From NCBI GenBank assembly GCA_003566635.1, contig PXCK01000004.1:1-35687 (forward strand): DNA of 35,687 nucleotides, written 5' to 3'. The notes beneath the pieces were generated by a model. The model was not told where the DNA came from. It was given only the letters and a program-made list of their open reading frames with translations, and searched no databases. Origin of the DNA: Balneolia bacterium. Lineage in GTDB: Bacteria; Bacteroidota; Rhodothermia; Balneolales; Cyclonatronaceae. How positions within the stretch are numbered: the first letter of the stretch is position 1; each line of letters begins with the position of its first letter. A program made the position numbers and the translations under genes. Below are positions 7,400-15,084 of the stretch, in pieces.

Positions 7400-10300
7400 T
7401 TACTTGATTAAAGTCATTTTTCGAGTAAGAACCTGACCATCTCCAAGCTGTAAGCGATATAAGTAAATACCACTAGCCAAACGAGAGGCATCAAATGTAA
7501 TCGTGTGGGTACCTGTTGCTAATGATTGACCATCAACCAAGGTTGCCACAACTCTACCTGTGATATCATAAACTTGAAGTGTTACTTGATTCTCAATAGG
7601 TAACTCAAAGCGGATATTTGTTGTAGGGTTAAAAGGATTCGGATAATTCTGATCTAAGGTAACCTGTTCAGGAAGTGTAAGAGTCGGTTCCTCAAAGTGT
7701 GTTCCTACATTAAACTGATCTTGACCTCCTGCTTGCCAGTAGCGCGCACCGAACTCTTGAAAGAACTCATTTGCAACACGTTCGCTATGAATAATGAGCG
7801 TATTTTCATCATTGCTGAAGTTGGCATTTCCTGACCAATTATGTGAGCCCGTAATAACTTTTGAATTATCGGAAGTTTGTTCACCATCTACAATAGCATA
7901 TTTATGATGAAGAAGACCGCCAAACTCAGATTGGGAGAAAAAGTGTACATCAGCCCAACCACTCAAATAATCCCATTCACTTCCTTGTACATTAATATCA
8001 CCAATCACACCACGAACTTTTACGCCATCATTGAAACGTGATAACATGGTATTAGATATAGCTCTTCTGGTAATAAGGTTCAAACCTAAATCAATGCTGG
8101 ATTCTGCCGTTGATAGCGCACGATTAATTTGTGCTTCTGTATTTCCTTGCGGACTAAAATACAGCTCTACATACGTTTGATCTTCGCCTATCCAGAATGA
8201 AGAAGCATTTACAACCGATTTATTACTACTAAATAGTGCTTGAGATGGGTTAAAGTTACCGGATTCGGCTCCCCACATTTGGTTAAATTCGCGCCAATAG
8301 GCTCTTGCCAATGCAACATCCTGTATATTAATCATATTTTGAAATTGATTGAATGTGCCTTGATCTGTTGCATTCCAGGATGAAGTTATTACCCATGTTT
8401 TAGTTGGGTCATTATGGTGCGCATCTATTACTGCAAATTTATTATGCATCTGCTCGCCACCCAGACTTTGAACTGCACGTACACCATTGTTTGCCAATCG
8501 GGTTATGACAGCATTTGGGTTACCTGTATGCCCGGAAGCAATCACACGCACATCTACTCCTCTGTTATGGGCCTCAATAATAGCATCACCAATATCATTA
8601 CCTGCTCCCTGACTGATACTATAAAAAGCAAAATCTACAGATTCTTCTGCGTTTTCAATCATTTCAATTAGTCTGTCGCGGAAATTCACGTTTTGTTCAG
8701 CTTCTTGAAAAGTTGCTAAATCATGAGCGACACCTCTATTGAAAAACGTCAGAATTTCACCTGTTGTACCCTCAGGGGAACCCGTCGAAGATAAATATAT
8801 GGATGTAGCACTTGTGTCTGCATCTACAGCAGAACGAAGTTCTACTTTATAGGTAGTGGCTACATCTAAATTATCTATTGTAATGGTGTGAATGGTTTTT
8901 GGTTCCTCGTCCTTCACCATACCCAATTCAAAATCAGGAGTTAAACCAAAACGTACTTCAGAATGACCGGGCTGTTCTGTTTCCCACTGAAAGGTTATTG
9001 AACTAGCCGTTGCAGAAATAGTGTAAGGTGGAGCCGAAGCAATTACCGGTCCTGTGGTGATGGTAATATCGTTTCTAAATCTTGGTAAAAGCTGATTATT
9101 TGCAAGGAACCTTCCCGCAATAGCAACTACATTAGCAGGGCTGTTTGGTATGGTGGCACCGGAAATGTTAGTAAAGTTATCTACTCTAAATTGACCACTT
9201 GCCGTACCATCTGTAACCGTATAATTTGTACCACCGGAAAAAATACCCGAGTCGTTAAACTCAACTCCACTTACACTCACAAGTTGTCCTTCAAACTCAC
9301 CCGTGTTTAACTGTTCCAGTGTAATATTTACCGGTTGAACTTCGCGATTACCCTCAGGAAAAACTTCAAAAAAACTATGATTAACAATTTGGGTCAATTG
9401 ATTGAATGCTCCAATCTCCCCCGTTACTACTAATGAATCACCAATTACAGCATCGATTTCCCAGCTTGTTCGCATCAAAGCGTCGCTATACCAACCAATA
9501 CCCCCTGTTTCGTCTTGAAAGTAAACCGGACCTCTGAATTGATCTGCGGCCGTAATAATACCCGCAACGGTTACCAGTGTTCCTTGTGGTAATTGTCTAG
9601 CCTCTGAAATTGGCATTGGTTGGCTTACATCAATAGTCTCAGCACGGAGGTTAATAAACACCTGTTCATTCAATGGATCGTTGGTGGCAAAGAAGATATA
9701 TGCATCATATACACCCGGTGTTTCCATTTCATAAGAAATTGTAAAATTACTGATTTCCCCCGGTTCTAAGGTTCCCTCCGGATTAGGGCTTAAATCAAAT
9801 CCTAATCCTTCAATATCCAATGCACTGATTTCGAGGTCTTCCTCGCCAGTGTTTTGAAGCCTTAAAGTTGCTGAACCGGTACCGGATGTTGCCCCAAAAT
9901 CAAACAATCCACCATTTTCAAAGTCTTGCCCATTAATACGCATGTTAATAGTTGGGTCTTCTGATGATTCTATGAAATCACTAATTCTTACATCATCTAC
10001 ACTAATTCTATTACCGGCAGTTCTGGTAATTCTTATACGCACGTTTCCAGGTACACTTCCTTGAACTGTGTATTGCTGAAAGGTGTCATCAAGCACAATG
10101 GGTTCACCCAAATCATTCCATGATGTACCGTTATCGGTAGAATAACTAACTTGAGCAATTCCTCCGGTATCACCTGAAAAACCTGAATTTGACGCATAGA
10201 AAGAAACTTCACTTAGACCACCGGGGTGATTAAAATTCATTTGAATGAAACCTTCACGAATTCTTGCTGAACGGGTACCATTTCTTCTGTCACCATCAGC

Positions 10301-10474
10301 TGTTCCAATTAAAGCCTGGCTAAAAAGCCAAATGCCAGTTTCGAGTTCCACCGTGCCTTCGGCATAACCTCCTTTAACACCTTCTTCAAAATCTTCAAAA
10401 AGTTGGGCCTGTACATTTACAGACGAAAATAAAAAAAGCACACCCATTAAGGTGTATTGTAATATGTATTTCAT
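7400..10474 (-). CDS. Secreted two-HKD phospholipase D/nuclease-like protein with C-terminal sorting domain
   Basis: The 1024-residue exported protein starts with a Sec signal peptide (about 1-23, ending VQAQ). A jelly-roll-like ligand-binding module (about 25-165), an Ig-like DUF1573/ASH-type module (about 175-275) and an OB-fold module follow (about 285-470, VTVAGIITAADQFRGPVYFQDE). Next comes a fibronectin-III-like domain (about 480-565). Two PLD halves each carry HxKxxxxD: His677-Lys679-Asp684 and His856-Lys858-Asp863. The last 85 residues, starting LDQNYPNPFNPTTNIRFELP, are a secretion-sorting/FlgD-like domain. HKD pairs hydrolyse phosphodiesters; the OB module, seen in secreted nucleases, favours an extracellular nuclease over a lipase, which is inference. 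It is monocistronic with its own terminator. Confidence 0.85.
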   Translation of the reverse strand: MKYILQYTLMGVLFLFSSVNVQAQLFEDFEEGVKGGYAEGTVELETGIWLFSQALIGTADGDRRNGTRSARIREGFIQMNFNHPGGLSEVSFYASNSGFSGDTGGIAQVSYSTDNGTSWNDLGEPIVLDDTFQQYTVQGSVPGNVRIRITRTAGNRISVDDVRISDFIESSEDPTINMRINGQDFENGGLFDFGATSGTGSATLRLQNTGEEDLEISALDIEGLGFDLSPNPEGTLEPGEISNFTISYEMETPGVYDAYIFFATNDPLNEQVFINLRAETIDVSQPMPISEARQLPQGTLVTVAGIITAADQFRGPVYFQDETGGIGWYSDALMRTSWEIDAVIGDSLVVTGEIGAFNQLTQIVNHSFFEVFPEGNREVQPVNITLEQLNTGEFEGQLVSVSGVEFNDSGIFSGGTNYTVTDGTASGQFRVDNFTNISGATIPNSPANVVAIAGRFLANNQLLPRFRNDITITTGPVIASAPPYTISATASSITFQWETEQPGHSEVRFGLTPDFELGMVKDEEPKTIHTITIDNLDVATTYKVELRSAVDADTSATSIYLSSTGSPEGTTGEILTFFNRGVAHDLATFQEAEQNVNFRDRLIEMIENAEESVDFAFYSISQGAGNDIGDAIIEAHNRGVDVRVIASGHTGNPNAVITRLANNGVRAVQSLGGEQMHNKFAVIDAHHNDPTKTWVITSSWNATDQGTFNQFQNMINIQDVALARAYWREFNQMWGAESGNFNPSQALFSSNKSVVNASSFWIGEDQTYVELYFSPQGNTEAQINRALSTAESSIDLGLNLITRRAISNTMLSRFNDGVKVRGVIGDINVQGSEWDYLSGWADVHFFSQSEFGGLLHHKYAIVDGEQTSDNSKVITGSHNWSGNANFSNDENTLIIHSERVANEFFQEFGARYWQAGGQDQFNVGTHFEEPTLTLPEQVTLDQNYPNPFNPTTNIRFELPIENQVTLQVYDITGRVVATLVDGQSLATGTHTITFDASRLASGIYLYRLQLGDGQVLTRKMTLIK

Positions 10475-10562
10475 TAAATCTATTGTTATTTAGTCGTTCA
10501 GTTAAAAATTAGCCTGATATTCTAATTACAGTCTATCTTTCAAGAATAGGCATTATTCCGAA

Positions 10563-10593
10563 AAAAAGTACAGGCCTGAAGAAGATTAGCAAA
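10563..10593 (-). promoter_or_regulatory. Possible Bacteroidota-type promoter of the PLD-domain gene
   Basis: On the minus strand TTTG (10593-10590) is followed after exactly 19 nt by TACTTTTT (10570-10563). The Bacteroidota primary-sigma consensus is TTTG-N19-TAnnTTTG, so the distal box fits in 7 of 8 positions. It would give a leader of about 80 nt. Low-complexity T runs make a chance match possible. Confidence 0.35.
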
Positions 10594-10718
10594 CAGTATT
10601 TTTGGGCTAAGCGAAATGATTTATAGCTAAGGTCTACTAATTAATTGAAACCCCTATACTTAGCCCTCCTGTTAATAGAATGTTAAATTTATCGAATCTT
10701 AAATATGATTACTTGTAC

Positions 10719-11822
10719 TTAGACATTAAAACGGAAATGCATTACATCACCGTCTTTCACAATATACTCTTTTCCTTCAGAGCGCATTTTTCCGGCTTCT
10801 TTAGCAGCTGTTTCGGAACCAAACTTGAGGTAATCATCATAAGCGATAGTTTCAGCTCTAATAAACCCGCGTTCGAAATCAGTATGAATAACTCCTGCCG
10901 CTTGTGGTGCTTTCATTCCTTTTCGAATAGTCCAGGCACGCACTTCCTTCTCTCCTGCTGTGAAATAAGTAATCAAACCTAAACCACTGTAAGCTGCCTG
11001 AATCAATTTTTCTAGTCCCGCACTTTCTATTCCAAGATCCTCTAAAAATTCTGTTTTGGCTTCGTCGTCAAGTTCAGCAATTTCTGCTTCTATTCTTGCA
11101 CATACTACCACTAATTCAGACCCTCTTTCAGTGGCAAGTTCTTGAACTTTTTGAACATATGAATTATTTACACCTGCATCAGCTATATCATCTTCAGAAA
11201 CATTACATACAAATAATACTTTTTTGCCTGTCAAGAGAAATAAGTCCCGATAACCGTCTTTTTCCTCTTCAGTTGCTTCAAAAGTACGGACTGCATTACC
11301 ATCTTCAATATGTTGTTTTAACCTTTCGACAGCTTCCAGTTTAACTTTTGTAGATTTATCACCGGTCTTAGCTTCCTTCTTTAATTTATCGATTCGTTTT
11401 TCAACACTTTCGAGGTCCTTGAATAGAAGTTCCGAATCAATGATATGAATATCACGAATTGGGTCAACGCCACCCTCAACATGAATTACATCGTCGTCTT
11501 CAAAACAACGTACCACATGCACTATAATATCAACCTCACGAATATGCGATAAAAATGCATTTCCTTTCCCTTTTCCTTCTGATGCACCTTTAACCAAACC
11601 GGCAATATCAACAAATTCGATAGAAGTCGGGATGGTCTTTTGTGGATTAACCAAATCTTTTAGTTTATCTAATCTACTATCGGGTACAGGAACAATACCA
11701 ACATTTGGGTCGATAGTACAAAAAGGAAAGTTTGCCGACTCTGCACCGGCGTTTGATAATGCATTAAATAAACTGGACTTACCTACATTAGGAAGACCAA
11801 CAATACCGCATGTTAAACTCAT
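10719..11822 (-). CDS. ychF: Redox-regulated ATPase/GTPase YchF (OLA1 family)
   Basis: It is an Obg-family P-loop NTPase that prefers ATP and associates with ribosomes. The P-loop GLPNVGKSS is at about 8-16, switch I/G2 at FCTIDPN and G3 at DIAGLVKGASEG. The G4 position reads NVSE (in LFVCNVSEDD) rather than NKxD, the hallmark of YchF adenine specificity. A coiled-coil insertion (about 125-170) and a C-terminal TGS domain (AWTIRKGMKAPQAAGVIHTDFERGF) complete the usual architecture; 367 residues is close to the usual length of about 363. NusB lies 31 bp upstream on the same strand, so the two may be co-transcribed. Confidence 0.96.
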   Translation of the reverse strand: MSLTCGIVGLPNVGKSSLFNALSNAGAESANFPFCTIDPNVGIVPVPDSRLDKLKDLVNPQKTIPTSIEFVDIAGLVKGASEGKGKGNAFLSHIREVDIIVHVVRCFEDDDVIHVEGGVDPIRDIHIIDSELLFKDLESVEKRIDKLKKEAKTGDKSTKVKLEAVERLKQHIEDGNAVRTFEATEEEKDGYRDLFLLTGKKVLFVCNVSEDDIADAGVNNSYVQKVQELATERGSELVVVCARIEAEIAELDDEAKTEFLEDLGIESAGLEKLIQAAYSGLGLITYFTAGEKEVRAWTIRKGMKAPQAAGVIHTDFERGFIRAETIAYDDYLKFGSETAAKEAGKMRSEGKEYIVKDGDVMHFRFNV

Positions 11823-11853
11823 GATAATTCGAAATTATTGAATGAATAGTGTG

Positions 11854-12309
11854 TTATTTGTCAATTAATCCGACACCGGATTTTTTAATATCACCTGATT
11901 TTTTGAGGTCGGCTGTGGCTGCGTCCAAAATACCGTTGATGAATCGTCCAGATTGTTCTGTCGAAAAAAGTTTACCAATTTCTATAGCTTCGTTAATGGT
12001 TACCTTAGTGGGTATATCAGGATAGTTCATCAACTCACAAAGTGCCATTCTGAGGATACATTTATCAATTACAGCAACACGCTTAAAATCCCAGTTATCT
12101 AAGTATTTAGTGATAATCTCATCGAGCTTTTTTGTGTCTCTTACTGATTTTAGAAATAAACTCTCGGCAAATGCCAATAACTTTGCGTCTTTCTGAAGTT
12201 TGGGCTTTATGAGCGTTTCAAGAATATGTTCAAGGCTATCTTCACTTAGCTCGAGAGCATAAAGTGCCTTCATTACGCTTTCTCGGGCTGTTCTTCTACT
12301 TAATTGCAT
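11854..12309 (-). CDS. nusB: Transcription antitermination factor NusB
   Basis: NusB is the small all-helical RNA-binding factor that with NusE/S10 binds boxA of rRNA leaders. The 151 residues start with the typical SRRTARESVMKALYALE and carry the conserved AVIDKCILRMALCELMNYPDIPTKVTINEAIEIGKLFSTEQSGRF-type region near 80-125, where KVTINEAIE...S..SGRFINGIL is diagnostic. It is followed by ychF after 31 bp. Upstream lie 160 bp without a gene, including a short CCCGAATCATTGAC match to the mobile repeat ends at 12375-12388. Confidence 0.95.
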   Translation of the reverse strand: MQLSRRTARESVMKALYALELSEDSLEHILETLIKPKLQKDAKLLAFAESLFLKSVRDTKKLDEIITKYLDNWDFKRVAVIDKCILRMALCELMNYPDIPTKVTINEAIEIGKLFSTEQSGRFINGILDAATADLKKSGDIKKSGVGLIDK

Positions 12310-12469
12310 TAGTACTTTTTAGATCAATTTTGAACGCCAAAAATACAACTTTTTCGACTCATAAAGAACCATAACCCGAATCATTGACTAATATATTTTG
12401 TGATGCATAACTCAAGCATAATAGAGACAGGTCGCAAGACTTATCCATGCTATAAACGATTCTTTCTCT

Positions 12470-14065
12470 TTAGTCAAGATATATAAGATGATGTTCTTTC
12501 AATTCTTCCAATAAATTTTCGTTGTCCAACGAATTTAAAAGCAATGTTATGAGGTTTTCCCCATACTTTGCATAGTAATGTATATATGAAAGTTCCCGCT
12601 CCTGAAGATTATCATCGGGAAATAAACTACCTTTAATTTTTTTGATACGCTTTAGCTGAACTTCTTCTCTTTGCTTAAGAGAGCGAATGACTTTTTGTCT
12701 GATTTTTTGTACTTCATTCTCGGCTTTAGAAGCGGCACTATGTACACTACCAACCAACGATGGGTCTACAGAGCTGATAAAATCTATGTTTGATTCATAA
12801 ATAGCTTTAATATCCTTAATCCATTTATTTATCGATTTGTGGATATCTGCATCTGTATTTTCATGCACATACTTTTTCTCAAGTACCTCAATTCGTTCTT
12901 TGTAGTCTTCATAATTAAAACCGAATTCAGGTAGTAAACGCGCAACAGGCGGCTCAATAATAGTTGCGCTCATTCGGGGTACTATCATCGGCATAGTTAG
13001 TCCCGCTTCTTTAAATAACGTATTCATTTGACCAAAATAAGCGACTTCTGCCGGCCCACCTATATATGCTAAATTAGGCAGTAGATACTCTTGTAATAGA
13101 GGTCTGAAAAACACATTAGGGGAAAATATTTCAGGTGAGGCATCACACTTTGAACTTAATTCAGAAATATCTGCTATATCTGAAAAATCTACTTTTTCTC
13201 TACCTGTGGATGTGTGCAAGAACAACTGACTATCACCCACATAAGCCTGCCTGTGGTAATTGTTTTCCAGTTCTTGTGACTGATTTTCCAGTGCTTCATA
13301 AACAGATGTTTTCTTTTCAAGCCCGAACCGGAATACAGGCTTTACTAATTCTTTGATTTCCTTTGAATCGCTACCACATAAAATTAGACCATAACCAGAA
13401 AATAAGTCAAGCATTTGCTTACCAAATGCCGTTCTCCATGATGAACCATTTTGCCAACAAGATTCGAGGATGGATACAGCATTAGCCTTGAACTCGCTGT
13501 CAGGCAGTAACGCTTCGAGACGAGATAGTGTTTCACCTGCGTCATCAAAGACTAATTTACCGGCAGCATGATTATCTACATTTTTCTTATCAACAAAAAT
13601 TGTTTCAATTTTGCCGTTTTTTTCTCCTTTAAAATCGGCTATCTCTTCGAAATCATGATCTTCGTCAGCTAACCAAAAAACAGGTACAACATTCAAGTTA
13701 GAATTATTTGTCAAATACTTAGACAGAAGAATGGCTGTAATCGTTTTATAGAGAGTAAAAAGTGGACCACCGGCAAACGTCATTTGTTGGCCCGTTACAA
13801 CAGTAAATGTGCCGGGTGATTTGAGTGAATGAATTGAATCAATCGTTTTTTGGGGTGGGTTGAATGATTCGTTAAACGAAAGAAGAGCGTTGACGAGAGA
13901 TTCCCTATCCGTATGTAAATCCCTGGATTTAGCCAGTTGAGAATAACTCTCTGTTTTAAATGGGTTCTTTTCGTAAAAAGAAAGTATTTCCGACTTTTCT
14001 GCCAGGTAATCGTTAAATAAGTTTGAAAAGCCTAATTTGTTAAATGGAACAGATTTGTTGATCAA
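12470..14065 (-). CDS. bshC: Bacillithiol biosynthesis cysteine-adding enzyme BshC
   Basis: It is the putative ligase that joins cysteine to glucosaminyl-malate in the last step of bacillithiol synthesis. The 531-residue length fits the family. Hallmarks are the nucleotide-fold segment TVVTGQQMTFAGGPLFTLYKTI at about 87-108 and the adjacent VPVFWLADEDHDFEEIADF at about 124-142. A coiled-coil region lies near the C-terminus (about 430-480). It starts 2 bp after the stop of the bifunctional-nuclease gene, so the two are translationally close. bshA and bshB are not in the window. The result implies that the organism uses bacillithiol as its main low-molecular-weight thiol, as many Bacteroidota-side bacteria do. 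Confidence 0.94.
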   Translation of the reverse strand: MINKSVPFNKLGFSNLFNDYLAEKSEILSFYEKNPFKTESYSQLAKSRDLHTDRESLVNALLSFNESFNPPQKTIDSIHSLKSPGTFTVVTGQQMTFAGGPLFTLYKTITAILLSKYLTNNSNLNVVPVFWLADEDHDFEEIADFKGEKNGKIETIFVDKKNVDNHAAGKLVFDDAGETLSRLEALLPDSEFKANAVSILESCWQNGSSWRTAFGKQMLDLFSGYGLILCGSDSKEIKELVKPVFRFGLEKKTSVYEALENQSQELENNYHRQAYVGDSQLFLHTSTGREKVDFSDIADISELSSKCDASPEIFSPNVFFRPLLQEYLLPNLAYIGGPAEVAYFGQMNTLFKEAGLTMPMIVPRMSATIIEPPVARLLPEFGFNYEDYKERIEVLEKKYVHENTDADIHKSINKWIKDIKAIYESNIDFISSVDPSLVGSVHSAASKAENEVQKIRQKVIRSLKQREEVQLKRIKKIKGSLFPDDNLQERELSYIHYYAKYGENLITLLLNSLDNENLLEELKEHHLIYLD

Positions 14066-14067
14066 AA

Positions 14068-14670
14068 TCAGGATTTTAGTTGATTAATTTCATCCCTTAT
14101 TTTAGCCGCTTTCTCGTAATCCTCATTTTTTATAGCAGCATCTAATTTATCCTCAAGGACTTTTAACTGATCACCTTTCGATGCCGGTTTGGTCTCTACA
14201 TCTTTTGTAGCTTTTGTACTGAAGCTCTGCCTTGGGTTACCCTCTTTCTTTATCGTTTCTTCATCAGACTGAATTCCGGCTTCATCTAAAACCTCAGGAG
14301 AAACATAAATCGGTGCTTTAAATCGTATCGCAAGGGCAATGGCATCACTTGGACGGGCATCCTGAGATAGCTCTTCCCCGTTGTTATCGTATACAACCTG
14401 AGCAAAGAATGTACCGTCTTTAAGATCATTTATATAAACGAACTTCACAAAAGAATCAAAGCTTTGGACAATATTCCTTAATAAATCATGAGTCATTGGT
14501 CTTGGCGGTTTGATATTTTCCAATTCAAGGGCAATAGCCTGAGCCTCAAATGTACCAATGATAATAGGTAGCCTTCTACTACCGCTTTGTTCGTTTAATA
14601 TAAGAGCGTAAGCCCCACCACTACTCGGACTGGTTGAAAGCCCAAGTATGTCCATTAAAATTTTCTCCAC
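14068..14670 (-). CDS. Bifunctional nuclease (DUF151) with C-terminal UVR motif
   Basis: The N-terminal two thirds (about 1-140) are a BFN/DUF151 domain: ILGLSTSPSSGGAYALILNE, LPIIIGTFEAQAIALELE, and SQDARPSDAIALAIRFKAPIYVS are the conserved blocks. Homologues have DNase/RNase activity in vitro. A charged linker leads to a UvrB/UvrC-type motif at about 167-198 (LKVLEDKLDAAIKNEDYEKAA), which in UvrB and UvrC mediates protein contact. The gene is the first of a two-gene unit with bshC, 2 bp apart. Upstream is a 414-bp gap containing mobile-repeat copy B. The physiological substrate of this family is not settled. Confidence 0.9.
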   Translation of the reverse strand: MEKILMDILGLSTSPSSGGAYALILNEQSGSRRLPIIIGTFEAQAIALELENIKPPRPMTHDLLRNIVQSFDSFVKFVYINDLKDGTFFAQVVYDNNGEELSQDARPSDAIALAIRFKAPIYVSPEVLDEAGIQSDEETIKKEGNPRQSFSTKATKDVETKPASKGDQLKVLEDKLDAAIKNEDYEKAAKIRDEINQLKS

Positions 14671-14807
14671 AAAAATGGTTTTTTATTCGAATTAGCAAGT
14701 ATGGTAAGTTAAGAAATAAACACCATCACTTAAACCCTTAGACTCATCAATCCGTTTAAAATTATCAAAAATATATTATTTGCTATATATGAAGCATATA
14801 TACTTAT

Positions 14808-15027
14808 CCCGAATTATTCACGAAAGTATGAAATTTAAATCTTATACTATTAAAAATATTGTATTTAGAAAAATACCACACTCACTCAAATTTGGTTGTG
14901 GTTAGAATGCTGCACTCCGAGCGAAGCGATTCCCGCGAAGTGAACCCCATGACTGGCTCAAATACCCTTCCGCTGATTTTCCACCTTCGCCTTGCTACCA
15001 AGAAAGTTTTTTGGTGAATAATCCGGG
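14808..15027 (+). mobile_element. MITE-like element, copy B (220 bp, TTAT duplication)
   Basis: The ends are CCCGAATTATTCAC and GTGAATAATCCGGG, flanked on both sides by TTAT. The first 80 and last 60 bp closely match copy C. A central stretch of about 45 bp (roughly 14923-14970, around GCGAAGCGATTCCCGCGAAG) differs from A and C and removes the central GGTAC palindrome. The element sits in the 414-bp gap between the S9 peptidase terminator and the bifunctional-nuclease gene; the remaining bases of that gap show nothing else. Confidence 0.87.
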
Positions 15028-15033
15028 TTATAG

Positions 15034-15066
15034 AAAAAGCGCCTCATGAAGGATTCACAAGGCGCT
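15034..15066 (-). terminator. Rho-independent terminator of the S9 peptidase gene
   Basis: AGCGCCT (15038-15044) pairs with AGGCGCT (15060-15066) and is followed by TTTTT on the minus strand. It begins 19 bp after the stop codon and directly abuts mobile-repeat copy B. Confidence 0.82.
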
Positions 15067-15084
15067 ATAAAAATATTTTGAGTT

